Assembly: GCA_964638715.1 (NCBI GenBank)
Contig: CAZWZF010000088.1
Location: 1 to 14,337, forward strand
From: JBAXQQ01 sp037131695
GTDB taxonomy: Bacteria; Armatimonadota; Hebobacteria; CAIYQO01
Reading direction: 5' to 3'
DNA: 14,337 nucleotides
In this document: one piece after another, positions 7,477 to 13,814 of the stretch
Layout of the letters: each line of letters opens with the position of its first letter
How positions within the stretch are numbered: position 1 is the first letter of the stretch
Made by a program: the position numbers and the translations under genes
The notes under the pieces: model-generated
What the model was told of the DNA's origin: nothing
Databases searched by the model: none
The model's input: the letters and a program-made list of their open reading frames with translations, nothing else

Positions 7477-8580
7477 TTAAGCATCTTTCCCCAACGGAGC
7501 TGTTACCGATTCTCTGGAGATAAAAGTCACTGGCAACACACGGTGTTCCGCAGGTGACTTGGGGTCTATCATTAATTGCAAGAGCAAATTCATAGCTTCT
7601 TGCCCAATCGCTAAAAATGGCTGGCGCACGGTAGAAAGCGCAGGTGTAAGCCATTCTGCCAGCGGATCATCATCAAACCCGACTACACTTACATCTTTTG
7701 GTATCTGCAAACCCATGCGGTTTAGTGTTCGATATGCGGTGCGCGCGACAGCGTCGCAACTGAAGAAAATAGCAGTAGGACGATCTGAACGCCCCATTAA
7801 TTCACGGGTACAACGATCAATTTCGTCAGACCAGTCGGCCAATGGTTCGGTTTTTAGATCGTAAATTAAGGTGCGGTCAAACGGCAGTCCGGCATCGGCG
7901 ATGGCATCGCGAAATCCAGCCAGGCGATCGCGCACAGTACTGGTTATAATGTCGCCAACAAAACCAATCCGGCGATGCCCAATCTTTAATAATTCCTGCG
8001 CAACCTGATATCCGCCGTTATAATTATCAGCGGTTACAGACGATATATCAATGCCTTCCACATGGTGATCGACCAATACAAACGGGAAATTATTGGATTT
8101 AAGCTGATATAAAACTTCGGTGAATTGTTTACTGTGCAGTGATAATACGATGGCGCCATCTACGGGTGAGGTTGGAAGCTGCCTTAACATTGTCAGGTCG
8201 CGGTCTATATCGCCATACGCGTCGTAAAGTTGTACTTGTATTCCCTGTGTTCTTGCAACCGACTGAGTTCCACGGGAAATCTGCAGTGACGGCTCCCAGC
8301 TTAAATTGCCGGCAACTACGTGAATTGTTCGGGTGATAACATTCTGTTCACGCACATATACGCCTTTGCCAGCCCGGCGTACAATCAAACCTTCATTTAC
8401 CAGCAGTTCAATCGCCCGGCGAATAGTCATCCGCGCGACATTTTCCTGCCGTGCCAACTCCAACTCGGTGCCAATTAACTGTCCGGGTGCATAATCGCCA
8501 TTTAATACCGATTCACGAATCTTATTCGCTATCGCCTGATACACTGGTATACATGTATCTATACAGGTATTTTTTTCCAT
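7477..8580 (-). CDS. GntR/LacI-hybrid transcription regulator
   Basis: This 367-residue protein pairs a GntR winged-helix domain with a LacI-type periplasmic-binding-protein-like sensor, the layout of the AraR group. The DNA-binding part is about residues 10-80: IPVYQAIANKIRESVLNGDY, the recognition region ARMTIRRAIELLVNEG and the wing GKGVYVRE. The sensor covers about 87-365, with DGAIVLSLHS, GHRRIGFVGD, IFFSCDAVAR and VSVVGFDDDPLAEWLTPALSTVRQP, all typical of sugar-binding repressors. The ATG at 8580 is preferred; a TTG at 8655 would place the promoter and the ilvD terminator inside the gene. It lies directly upstream of, and co-directional with, the secreted GH5 enzyme, so it may respond to a released sugar. 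The ligand is unknown. Confidence 0.93.
   Translation of the reverse strand: MEKNTCIDTCIPVYQAIANKIRESVLNGDYAPGQLIGTELELARQENVARMTIRRAIELLVNEGLIVRRAGKGVYVREQNVITRTIHVVAGNLSWEPSLQISRGTQSVARTQGIQVQLYDAYGDIDRDLTMLRQLPTSPVDGAIVLSLHSKQFTEVLYQLKSNNFPFVLVDHHVEGIDISSVTADNYNGGYQVAQELLKIGHRRIGFVGDIITSTVRDRLAGFRDAIADAGLPFDRTLIYDLKTEPLADWSDEIDRCTRELMGRSDRPTAIFFSCDAVARTAYRTLNRMGLQIPKDVSVVGFDDDPLAEWLTPALSTVRQPFLAIGQEAMNLLLQLMIDPKSPAEHRVLPVTFISRESVTAPLGKDA
8539..8565. promoter_or_regulatory. Possible operator inside the first codons of the GntR-type gene
   Basis: Codons 6-14 of the regulator carry overlapping palindromes: the perfect 10-mer ATACATGTAT (8549-8558) and TGTAT-CT-ATACA (8554-8565), with ATACA recurring at 8539, 8549 and 8561. 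The site would lie at about +16 to +42 from the predicted start of transcription, a place where a repressor could block its own promoter. It might be only codon usage (Cys, Ile, Asp, Thr, Tyr). Confidence 0.3.
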
Positions 8581-8586
8581 GAACCT

Positions 8587-8615
8587 ATTATATTTACCAT
8601 CTATCGCCTTGTCAA
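8587..8615 (-). promoter_or_regulatory. Perfect-consensus promoter giving a probable leaderless mRNA
   Basis: On the minus strand the -35 box is TTGACA (8610-8615), the spacer is 17 bases and the -10 box is TATAAT (8587-8592), a full consensus match. Only six bases (AGGTTC) lie between the -10 box and the ATG at 8580. Transcription would normally begin about seven bases after the -10 box, which is the A of the start codon itself. Confidence 0.85.
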
Positions 8616-8635
8616 TAGGAAATTTAAAAATAAAT

Positions 8636-8665
8636 AAAAAAAGGGGCAGGCACAACGCCCACCCC
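8636..8665 (-). terminator. Rho-independent terminator of ilvD
   Basis: The minus strand reads GGGG-TG-GGC-GTTGT-GCC-TG-CCCC followed by seven T residues. The stem has four plus three pairs around a 2x2 internal loop. It lies about 30 bases after the ilvD stop and about 20 bases before the -35 box of the next promoter, so ilvD and the regulator gene are insulated from each other. Confidence 0.85.
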
Positions 8666-8694
8666 CTAATTTTTAATTTTTAATTATTGATTAC

Positions 8695-10419
8695 TCATTC
8701 TCCACATTCCGCGCCGTAAATGCCGCAGTCAAACTGTGGTTTTACGTCTTCCGGCAATGCCAGTACTGCGCCGCGGCTGGCACTGGTTACCATTCGGCAA
8801 TACCGTCCCAGCCAACCCTTGTTGATTTTAGGTTTAGGTGCTACCCATTCGGTACGGCGGCGAATGATTTCCGCTTCGTCTACCAGCAATTCAATTTTAC
8901 GCGCCGGGATGTCGATTTTAATTAAATCTCCATTTTTAACCATCGCAATCGGTCCGCCTTCGGTAGCTTCCGGACTGATATGCCCAAGACAGGTTCCGGC
9001 GGTACCGCCGCTGAATCGGCCATCGGTGATTAACGCTACAGACTTGCCAAGTCCTTGCCCCTTAATCATCGAGGTAGGAGATAGCATTTCCGGCATTCCC
9101 GGTCCGCCTTTTGGACCTTCGTAACGAATTACTACAACATGACCCGCTTTTATTTCACGGCGTTCCAGCGCTTCCAAACATTCATCCTGTGAATCAAAAA
9201 CGATTGCTTCACCCTGGAATACGAAACATTCCGGGTCAACACCAGCGCTTTTGATAACCGAACCATCAGGAGCGAGGTTGCCGAATAATACCGCCAACCC
9301 GCCATCTGCGGTGAATGGATTATCGATAGTGTGGATTATATTCGGATCCAGAATATTGGCATCCTTAATATTTTCACCCAATGATTTGCCAGTAACTGTC
9401 GGGGTGTCAAGATTCAACAGGCCTAATTTGCTGATTTCGCGCAAGATAGCACTGATACCGCCGGCGCGATCAACATCCTCAATATGCACATCAGGTTTTG
9501 ATGGCGAAACTTTGCAGATGCATGGTGTTTTCATTGACAGTTCATTCACGCGATTCAACGGATATTCTACTTCGGCTTCATGGGCAATTGCAAAGGTGTG
9601 CAGTACGGTATTGGTAGATCCACCCATCGCCATATCAAGAATAAAAGCGTTGTCCAGTGATTTCGCGGTGACGATATCGCGCGGTTTGATATCTTTTTCC
9701 ACCAGCATCATAATCTGTTGAGCGGCTTTTTTTGCCAAATCCTGTCGTTTTGGATTAATCGCCAATACAGTTCCGTTGCCCGGCAATGCCAACCCGATAG
9801 CCTCAAGCAGGCAGTTCATTGAGTTAGCAGTGAACATACCGGCACATGAACCGCAGCCTGGGCAGCAGGTGTCTTCCAGGCCTTTCAATTCGGCTTCGCC
9901 AATTTGACCAGTCTGAAACTTGCCAACGCCTTCAAAGATAGATATCAAGTCGCCTTTGGTGCCATCCGGCTTAATGCCGGCAGCCATTGGTCCGCCGCTT
10001 ATAAATATGGTGGGGATATTTACCCGCAACGCTGCCATTACCATACCCGGGGTTATTTTGTCGCAATTCGGTATGCAAATAAGCGCGTCAAAACAATGCG
10101 CCATCGCCATTGTTTCTACACTATCAGCAATAATTTCGCGACTTGGCAGCGAATAGCGCATGCCAATATGCCCCATGGCAATACCATCGTCAACACCAAT
10201 AGTGTTGAACTCGAATGGTATGCCGCCGGCTTCGCGAACAGCCTTTTTTACTACCTGAGCAAATTCATGGAGATGGATATGCCCGGGAACAATATCAATA
10301 TATGAATTCACAATGCCGATGAACGGCTTATGCATATCAGCGTCAGTAACTCCGCAAGCCTTTAACAAACCGCGGTGTGGAGCACGGTCATGCCCCTTCT
10401 TTATAGTATCAGATCTCAT
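8695..10419 (-). CDS. ilvD: Dihydroxy-acid dehydratase
   Basis: This enzyme dehydrates 2,3-dihydroxyisovalerate to 2-oxoisovalerate, and the isoleucine homologue, in branched-chain amino acid synthesis; 2-oxoisovalerate also feeds pantoate. It acts in the cytoplasm and carries an iron-sulfur cluster. The 574 residues match the short form of the family. Visible signatures are NSYIDIVPGHIHL (38-50), FNTIGVDDGIAMGH (71-84), NCDKITPGM with Cys 119, CCPGCGSCAGMFTANSMNCL with Cys 192, and ITDGRFSGGTAG near the C-terminus. VPGH at about 44-47, in place of a cysteine-containing motif, is the pattern I associate with the oxygen-sensitive [4Fe-4S] type, as in E. coli. The ATG at 10419 follows GGGAGG. 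The gene has its own promoter and terminator. Other ilv genes are not in the window. Confidence 0.97.
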   Translation of the reverse strand: MRSDTIKKGHDRAPHRGLLKACGVTDADMHKPFIGIVNSYIDIVPGHIHLHEFAQVVKKAVREAGGIPFEFNTIGVDDGIAMGHIGMRYSLPSREIIADSVETMAMAHCFDALICIPNCDKITPGMVMAALRVNIPTIFISGGPMAAGIKPDGTKGDLISIFEGVGKFQTGQIGEAELKGLEDTCCPGCGSCAGMFTANSMNCLLEAIGLALPGNGTVLAINPKRQDLAKKAAQQIMMLVEKDIKPRDIVTAKSLDNAFILDMAMGGSTNTVLHTFAIAHEAEVEYPLNRVNELSMKTPCICKVSPSKPDVHIEDVDRAGGISAILREISKLGLLNLDTPTVTGKSLGENIKDANILDPNIIHTIDNPFTADGGLAVLFGNLAPDGSVIKSAGVDPECFVFQGEAIVFDSQDECLEALERREIKAGHVVVIRYEGPKGGPGMPEMLSPTSMIKGQGLGKSVALITDGRFSGGTAGTCLGHISPEATEGGPIAMVKNGDLIKIDIPARKIELLVDEAEIIRRRTEWVAPKPKINKGWLGRYCRMVTSASRGAVLALPEDVKPQFDCGIYGAECGE

Positions 10420-10449
10420 AACAATCCTCCCTTATCAACTGGTAAGCAA

Positions 10450-10478
10450 ATTATACCGCAAAATAGCGGAAGTATGAA
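10450..10478 (-). promoter_or_regulatory. Probable promoter of ilvD
   Basis: The minus strand shows a -10 box TATAAT (10450-10455), a 17-base spacer and a -35-like TTCATA (10473-10478, four of six matches). The predicted transcript starts near 10443 and has a leader of about 24 bases with the GGGAGG site. The spacer contains the small dyad CCGC-TATTTT-GCGG. There is no room for an attenuator or T-box leader. Confidence 0.55.
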
Positions 10479-10489
10479 GGGTTAAATTT

Positions 10490-10513
10490 AATTGCAAATT
10501 GCAATTTGCAATT
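10490..10513. repeat. 24-bp perfect palindrome
   Basis: The half-site AATTGCAAATTG is followed directly by its reverse complement, giving a perfect palindrome with no spacer. A second register also pairs GTTAAATT (10481-10488) with AATTTAAC (10510-10517). It lies just upstream of the predicted ilvD -35 box, so it could bind a dimeric regulator or be a chance AT-rich repeat. Confidence 0.6.
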
Positions 10514-10545
10514 TAACTCTTCTCAATTCACCCGTGAGGTGGCCA

Positions 10546-10558
10546 GAGCGTCCCGCTC
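10546..10558. repeat. 5-3-5 mini-hairpin GAGCG-TCC-CGCTC
   Basis: A G+C-rich hairpin lies in a G+C-rich patch (about 10531-10565) within AT-rich DNA. Its TCC centre is the same as in the 25-base repeat 58 bases away. It has the same 5-3-5 build as the palindromes at both ends of the window, but a different sequence. Confidence 0.45.
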
Positions 10559-10615
10559 GGAAAAAGAATGTGCCGGAAATAAATTTCAGCGTTTAGTACC
10601 TTCTTGCACAGCTAA

Positions 10616-10640
10616 CGTCACCGGGACGGTGACGCCACGT
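10616..10640 (-). repeat. 25-bp dispersed hairpin repeat, copy 2
   Basis: This is the exact reverse complement of 4909-4933 over 25 bases and includes the same 8-base stem hairpin. The two copies face each other across about 5.7 kb that holds ilvD, the regulator and the GH5 gene. Confidence 0.8.
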
Positions 10641-10819
10641 CCTGCGCTAATCAATCGGGTACAGGCACGAATACTGTATTTTCAGGTAATTGAAAGCAAG
10701 TTGATAATCGCAGTATTCAAGCCAGTTCCCTTACTCTACCGCACTCTTTCTTAATCAGCTTCACTTAATTATAACCCTTTTAAAAATCATTTTTATCCTA
10801 TTAATCGATGTTAAGAAAA

Positions 10820-10847
10820 TTCTCAATTCTCAATTCTCAATTCTCAA
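10820..10847. repeat. Four tandem copies of a 7-bp unit overlapping the queG stop
   Basis: TTCTCAA is repeated four times without interruption (GAATTGA on the minus strand). The queG stop codon (10830-10832) lies inside the array, so the last residues of the protein, RIEN, are encoded by repeat DNA. A change in unit number beyond the first would leave the protein nearly unchanged. Confidence 0.85.
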
Positions 10848-11816
10848 TTTGTCTAAACTCCATCTCGCGTATTGCCGCACAAACGGGTCATCATCTTCTG
10901 CCAGCTTCAATATTTGCGGCAACGCGGTGTCTGTCATATTTGTATTCACCAGGTATATTAATATATTACGTATGAAACCGCTTCTTTTGGCGCGGAAAAC
11001 CGGGGAGTTCTGGAACTTTCTTTTGTAATCGCCGGGAGTCAGCGATAAATATTCTGTTATATCTTTAATAAAAATATCGTTTTGCAATGGTACGCCAGGA
11101 TGGGAAATATTATTGTGCGGGCAAACCGACAGGCAGCGGTCGCAGCCAAATATCATTTCATCCATTTTGCAACCAAACTCTTCGGGTATTTCTACTTTAT
11201 TCTCGATTGTCAGGTAAGACAGGCAGCGGCGGCAATCTATGGTGCCGTCTTCCTGCAATGCGCCAGTCGGACAAGCGTCGATACAAAGCCGACAATCACC
11301 GCAATTATCGGACAGTGCCCGGGTTGGGTCTAATACCGCAGTGGTTATGATTTCGCCTAACAATACCCGTGAACCATACCCGGGTACTATAACACAGGAG
11401 TTTTTGCCTATCCAACCCACACCGGATTGCTGCGCCACGTACCTTTCCGGTACCGGTTTGTCATCAATACATATTAAATTATCGAACTCTGACATTTCTA
11501 TTGCCAGCATTGTCAGTAATTCTTTGATATATGTGTGGTAATCGACACAGCGTGAATAAGCGGCGAAATATTTGGTTGCTTCATTCGGTGTATCGGGATA
11601 TGGTATGGCGACAGAAATTATCGACTGCGCATCAGGGAGAATACGGTCTAAATCTTCACGAAGTGGCAGGTGGCGGTGAAAAAATTGCATGTCGGCATGA
11701 TGTTCTTTTTGCATCCATTCGCGCATTTTCTCATCGCGATGTGGTTGTACCCGCATAATTCCCACAGCAGTAAAACCAAGTTCATGGGCGCGGCGAACAA
11801 TTTCTGCAGTATCCAT
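10830..11816 (-). CDS. queG: Epoxyqueuosine reductase
   Basis: QueG reduces epoxyqueuosine to queuosine in tRNA, the last step of synthesis, using cobalamin and two [4Fe-4S] clusters. The 328 residues fit the family. The N-terminal cobalamin-binding part includes YFAAYSRCVDYHTYIKELL (83-101), the likely catalytic Asp at 118-119 (CIDDKPVPER) and GVGWIGKNS (132-140). The cluster cysteines follow: CGDCRLCIDACP (172-183), CRRCLSYLTIE (195-205) and GCDRCLSVCPHNN (224-236). The C-terminus has SPVFRAKRSGFIRN and a HEAT-like segment DDDPFVRQYARWSLDKL. The ATG at 11816 follows AGGAT and is one base after the panD stop, so the two genes form an operon. Apart from the repeat-coded tail, nothing is odd. 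The need for cobalamin implies synthesis, salvage or uptake elsewhere. Confidence 0.95.
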   Translation of the reverse strand: MDTAEIVRRAHELGFTAVGIMRVQPHRDEKMREWMQKEHHADMQFFHRHLPLREDLDRILPDAQSIISVAIPYPDTPNEATKYFAAYSRCVDYHTYIKELLTMLAIEMSEFDNLICIDDKPVPERYVAQQSGVGWIGKNSCVIVPGYGSRVLLGEIITTAVLDPTRALSDNCGDCRLCIDACPTGALQEDGTIDCRRCLSYLTIENKVEIPEEFGCKMDEMIFGCDRCLSVCPHNNISHPGVPLQNDIFIKDITEYLSLTPGDYKRKFQNSPVFRAKRSGFIRNILIYLVNTNMTDTALPQILKLAEDDDPFVRQYARWSLDKLRIEN

Positions 11817-11817
11817 T

Positions 11818-12201
11818 TTATCCTACAGTGCCGGGTTTTTCACCACGCACTATTGAAGCAGCTTTATTATTTTCGTCAACAAATACCACAGTGGGCTGCC
11901 ATCCCTCGGCTTCCTGTTGAGATAATTCAGCATAAGCGATAATCACTACATTATCACCGGGGGTTATCAAATGTGCTGACGGTCCATTCAGGCAGATGAC
12001 TCCGCTGCCGCGTTCGCCTGCGATAATATATGTTTCCAGCCGCGCACCATTGTTAAAGTCCAGCACCTGCACCTTTTCATGCGTCAGCATCCCCGCTGCA
12101 TCCATCAAGTCGCGGTCAATCGTAATGCTTCCCATATAATTCAGGTTAGCCTCGGTAACGGTAGCGCGATGTATTTTCGATTTCATTAAAGTAATTTTCA
12201 T
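11818..12201 (-). CDS. panD: Aspartate 1-decarboxylase proenzyme
   Basis: PanD decarboxylates aspartate to beta-alanine for pantothenate and coenzyme A. It is made as an inactive proenzyme that cleaves itself to create a pyruvoyl cofactor. The cleavage pair Gly 24-Ser 25 sits in LNYMGSITID, exactly at the usual position, which supports the ATG at 12201. Other landmarks are KSKIHRATVT (7-16), the YIIAGERGSGVICLNG stretch with the conserved GERGSG and NGPSAH, and PGDNVVIIAYA. The length, 127 residues, is typical. There is no good ribosome site before the ATG, and the predicted promoter lies so close that the mRNA may have almost no leader. It is followed by queG after one base; the two are functionally unrelated, so the pairing may only be convenient. 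Confidence 0.97.
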   Translation of the reverse strand: MKITLMKSKIHRATVTEANLNYMGSITIDRDLMDAAGMLTHEKVQVLDFNNGARLETYIIAGERGSGVICLNGPSAHLITPGDNVVIIAYAELSQQEAEGWQPTVVFVDENNKAASIVRGEKPGTVG

Positions 12202-12210
12202 GTCTGCCCA

Positions 12211-12239
12211 ATTTTACCCGTCTACCCCATTTTCGGCAA
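12211..12239 (-). promoter_or_regulatory. Candidate promoter of panD-queG, very short leader
   Basis: The minus strand reads TTGCCG (12234-12239), a 17-base spacer, and TAAAAT (12211-12216), nine of twelve consensus matches. Only nine bases separate the -10 box from the ATG, so the leader would be about three bases. The lack of a ribosome site there fits a leaderless or nearly leaderless message. Confidence 0.5.
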
Positions 12240-12249
12240 GAGAGGGGAA

Positions 12250-12370
12250 AAATTAAAAATTAAAAATGGAAAATTAAAAATTAGTGTGCGCACGAATTGA
12301 GCGATTTTGATATTAACAAATAATCTCAATCGAAGTTAATTTTTAATTTTCCATTTTTAATTTTTAATTT
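12250..12370. repeat. Perfect 34-bp AT-only inverted repeat pair with G in one place
   Basis: The arm at 12250-12283 and the arm at 12337-12370 are exact reverse complements over 34 bases, around a 53-base loop. The arms are built from AATTAAAA units and contain only two G residues each (GG). The loop has its own palindrome GTGCGCAC (12286-12293) and a dyad ATTGAG...CTCAAT. It fills most of the gap between the URO-D-like gene and panD and may end transcription of the former. A partial third copy of the motif occurs near 8668-8684. Confidence 0.85.
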
Positions 12371-12376
12371 ATATAC

Positions 12377-13660
12377 TTACAACGCCGGGTAATACTTATC
12401 AATCTCCCGTCTCGCAATTTCCACTGCCCGGGTAGCTTTGCCCAGGTTGCCGTGCATTGAGTATACGTCGCGGACGATTATTTCCAGCATTACATTTTTA
12501 TTCGCGGTGATTTCCAGGGTGTTGCGGATTTCTGCGGCCCAGGCTTCTTCGTTCAGCACCACGTCAACTCCCAGCAGGTTGGGGTTTGGCTTGCGGGAGA
12601 AAATGATGCCGGTGCCGGACAGCGCGTCTGCCATGTATTGCTGATTTGCCCAGTTGGAGATGGAAACCGCGTGCAGGTTGGGCAATTTACTGAGAGAAGT
12701 TTCCCAAATTGGATCTGCCGGTTCACAGCAGCCCCAATAAACCAGTCCATACATCTCGGCAAGACTGCTGTAATACGGGAAACAGAACTCGTGGAACAGT
12801 TCCGGTGATACTCCGACGGTCTCCTGGCTGTCCATTCCTGCCCACATGTCTTTCAGTTTCACCTTGCCCGGGGTTACCTCACCTTTTGGCAGCAGAGTGG
12901 TGAAGTTATAGCAGGTTCCACAGGTGCACTGGTTGCCGTTGTTAAGTTCCAGCAAACCTTCCGCTTCAGCCCATTTCGCCATGCGGACGCCATTGTCACG
13001 CAGCAATCCCATCAGGCCGTGCAGTTTTTCGGGACAGTCATACATCGCGGTGAAGAATGTTTCCATCGACATCAGGCGCATTAATTGCTGGGTCAGGTAA
13101 TTGTTGCCGTAAGTGCCTGAACGCATTTCCACCGGCATAATATCGCCAAATGTTTCTTCTAAAAAAGCCTTATATTCCAGGGATGATTCGCGATTCAGGC
13201 TGAATGTTGCCGGTTTTACCATGTCGTAGCCGTCAATATCCAGGTCTTTTATAGGGCAATCAAAGTGGTAACCCAGCGTCTTTCCCTCAGCATCCTTCAT
13301 ATAGGTTGTGGGAATCTCAATGCCAAACGGGTCATAAGAAACATGCCAGCCGGCATCGATAGTGTCGGGACAAACATGGTCGTCATTCAGAATCTCGTGG
13401 TGGCGGATGTTGCGCAGAAAACCATTTTCCAACCCGCGTCCCAGGTCCGACTTGCATTGAAAAATCTCCGCCGGCATAAAATCGCGGTCAAAAGTCCAGG
13501 TTTCCAGGCAAAACGGCGGACGCGTTCCCGCCACCCCGTCATTCATGTCAGTCCACATCTTTTTCCGCCGCGCCATAATCGGCAGCGCCGCAATCTCCGC
13601 CTGGCGCCTGGCCAGTCTGCGCAAATAAATGCGCTCTTCATCCGGCAATATATAAGCCAT
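12377..13660 (-). CDS. Uroporphyrinogen decarboxylase-like (URO-D superfamily) protein, probable methyltransferase type
   Basis: This 427-residue protein resembles the expanded URO-D/MtaA-like family rather than heme-pathway HemE. Members of this group often move methyl groups to or from corrinoid proteins, or have no known reaction. Visible landmarks are DPFGIEIPTTY (110-120), VEMRSGTYGNNY (177-188), an unusual cysteine-rich patch NGNQCTCGTCYNF (241-253), FCFPYYSSLAEMYGL (292-306) and YWGCCEPADPIWE (308-320), where corrinoid-type relatives usually show a His-X-Cys metal site. The C-terminal part, VMLEIIVRDVYSMHGNLGKATRAVE, closes the barrel. The ATG at 13660 is used because GGGAG lies nine bases upstream; an in-frame ATG at 13669 abuts that site. 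No corrinoid protein or partner enzyme is next to it. The fold call is good; the reaction is unknown. Confidence 0.85.
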   Translation of the reverse strand: MAYILPDEERIYLRRLARRQAEIAALPIMARRKKMWTDMNDGVAGTRPPFCLETWTFDRDFMPAEIFQCKSDLGRGLENGFLRNIRHHEILNDDHVCPDTIDAGWHVSYDPFGIEIPTTYMKDAEGKTLGYHFDCPIKDLDIDGYDMVKPATFSLNRESSLEYKAFLEETFGDIMPVEMRSGTYGNNYLTQQLMRLMSMETFFTAMYDCPEKLHGLMGLLRDNGVRMAKWAEAEGLLELNNGNQCTCGTCYNFTTLLPKGEVTPGKVKLKDMWAGMDSQETVGVSPELFHEFCFPYYSSLAEMYGLVYWGCCEPADPIWETSLSKLPNLHAVSISNWANQQYMADALSGTGIIFSRKPNPNLLGVDVVLNEEAWAAEIRNTLEITANKNVMLEIIVRDVYSMHGNLGKATRAVEIARREIDKYYPAL

Positions 13661-13670
13661 AATAATCATC

Positions 13671-13698
13671 TCCCAAACAGGTTAATACCGTGTTGGGA
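13671..13698. promoter_or_regulatory. 28-bp dyad overlapping the ribosome site of the URO-D-like gene
   Basis: The dyad is TCCCAA-N3-GGT-N4-ACC-N3-TTGGGA, symmetric at 18 of 28 positions. It ends within the GGGAG ribosome site, just before the start codons. As DNA it looks like an operator for a dimeric regulator. As RNA the outer six pairs would hide the ribosome site in a hairpin. Confidence 0.5.
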
Positions 13699-13814
13699 AT
13701 ATATTAATACAAATGGGGTGGGATGAGAAGTGAAAATGTAATTATTCTTGAAATAGTTACAAAAATTGTTGAGAATTTAATAGGCTTGAACCGCAGGTAA
13801 AACGCCAACCATAA

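Larger units (their letters stand above)
10420..10829. other. Intergenic region between ilvD and queG, no gene
   Basis: No convincing gene is present. It contains the ilvD promoter, a 24-base perfect palindrome, a 5-3-5 hairpin, a second copy of the 25-base dispersed repeat, and ends in a 7-base tandem repeat that runs into queG. An 82-codon plus-strand frame (10506-10754) crosses the repeats and has no ribosome site. No clear terminator for queG is visible. Confidence 0.7.

Noticed and set aside
8581..8655. N-terminal extension of the GntR-type regulator by 25 residues
   Set aside because: It needs a TTG start and would overlap both the perfect promoter and the ilvD terminator; the extra residues are hydrophobic and unlike the family.
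10506..10754. 82-codon plus-strand open frame between ilvD and queG
   Set aside because: It runs through the 5-3-5 hairpin and the 25-base dispersed repeat, has no ribosome site and no recognisable protein pattern.
11817..12249. preQ1 or other riboswitch controlling panD-queG
   Set aside because: The predicted leader is only a few bases long and queG follows panD by one base, leaving no space for a riboswitch.
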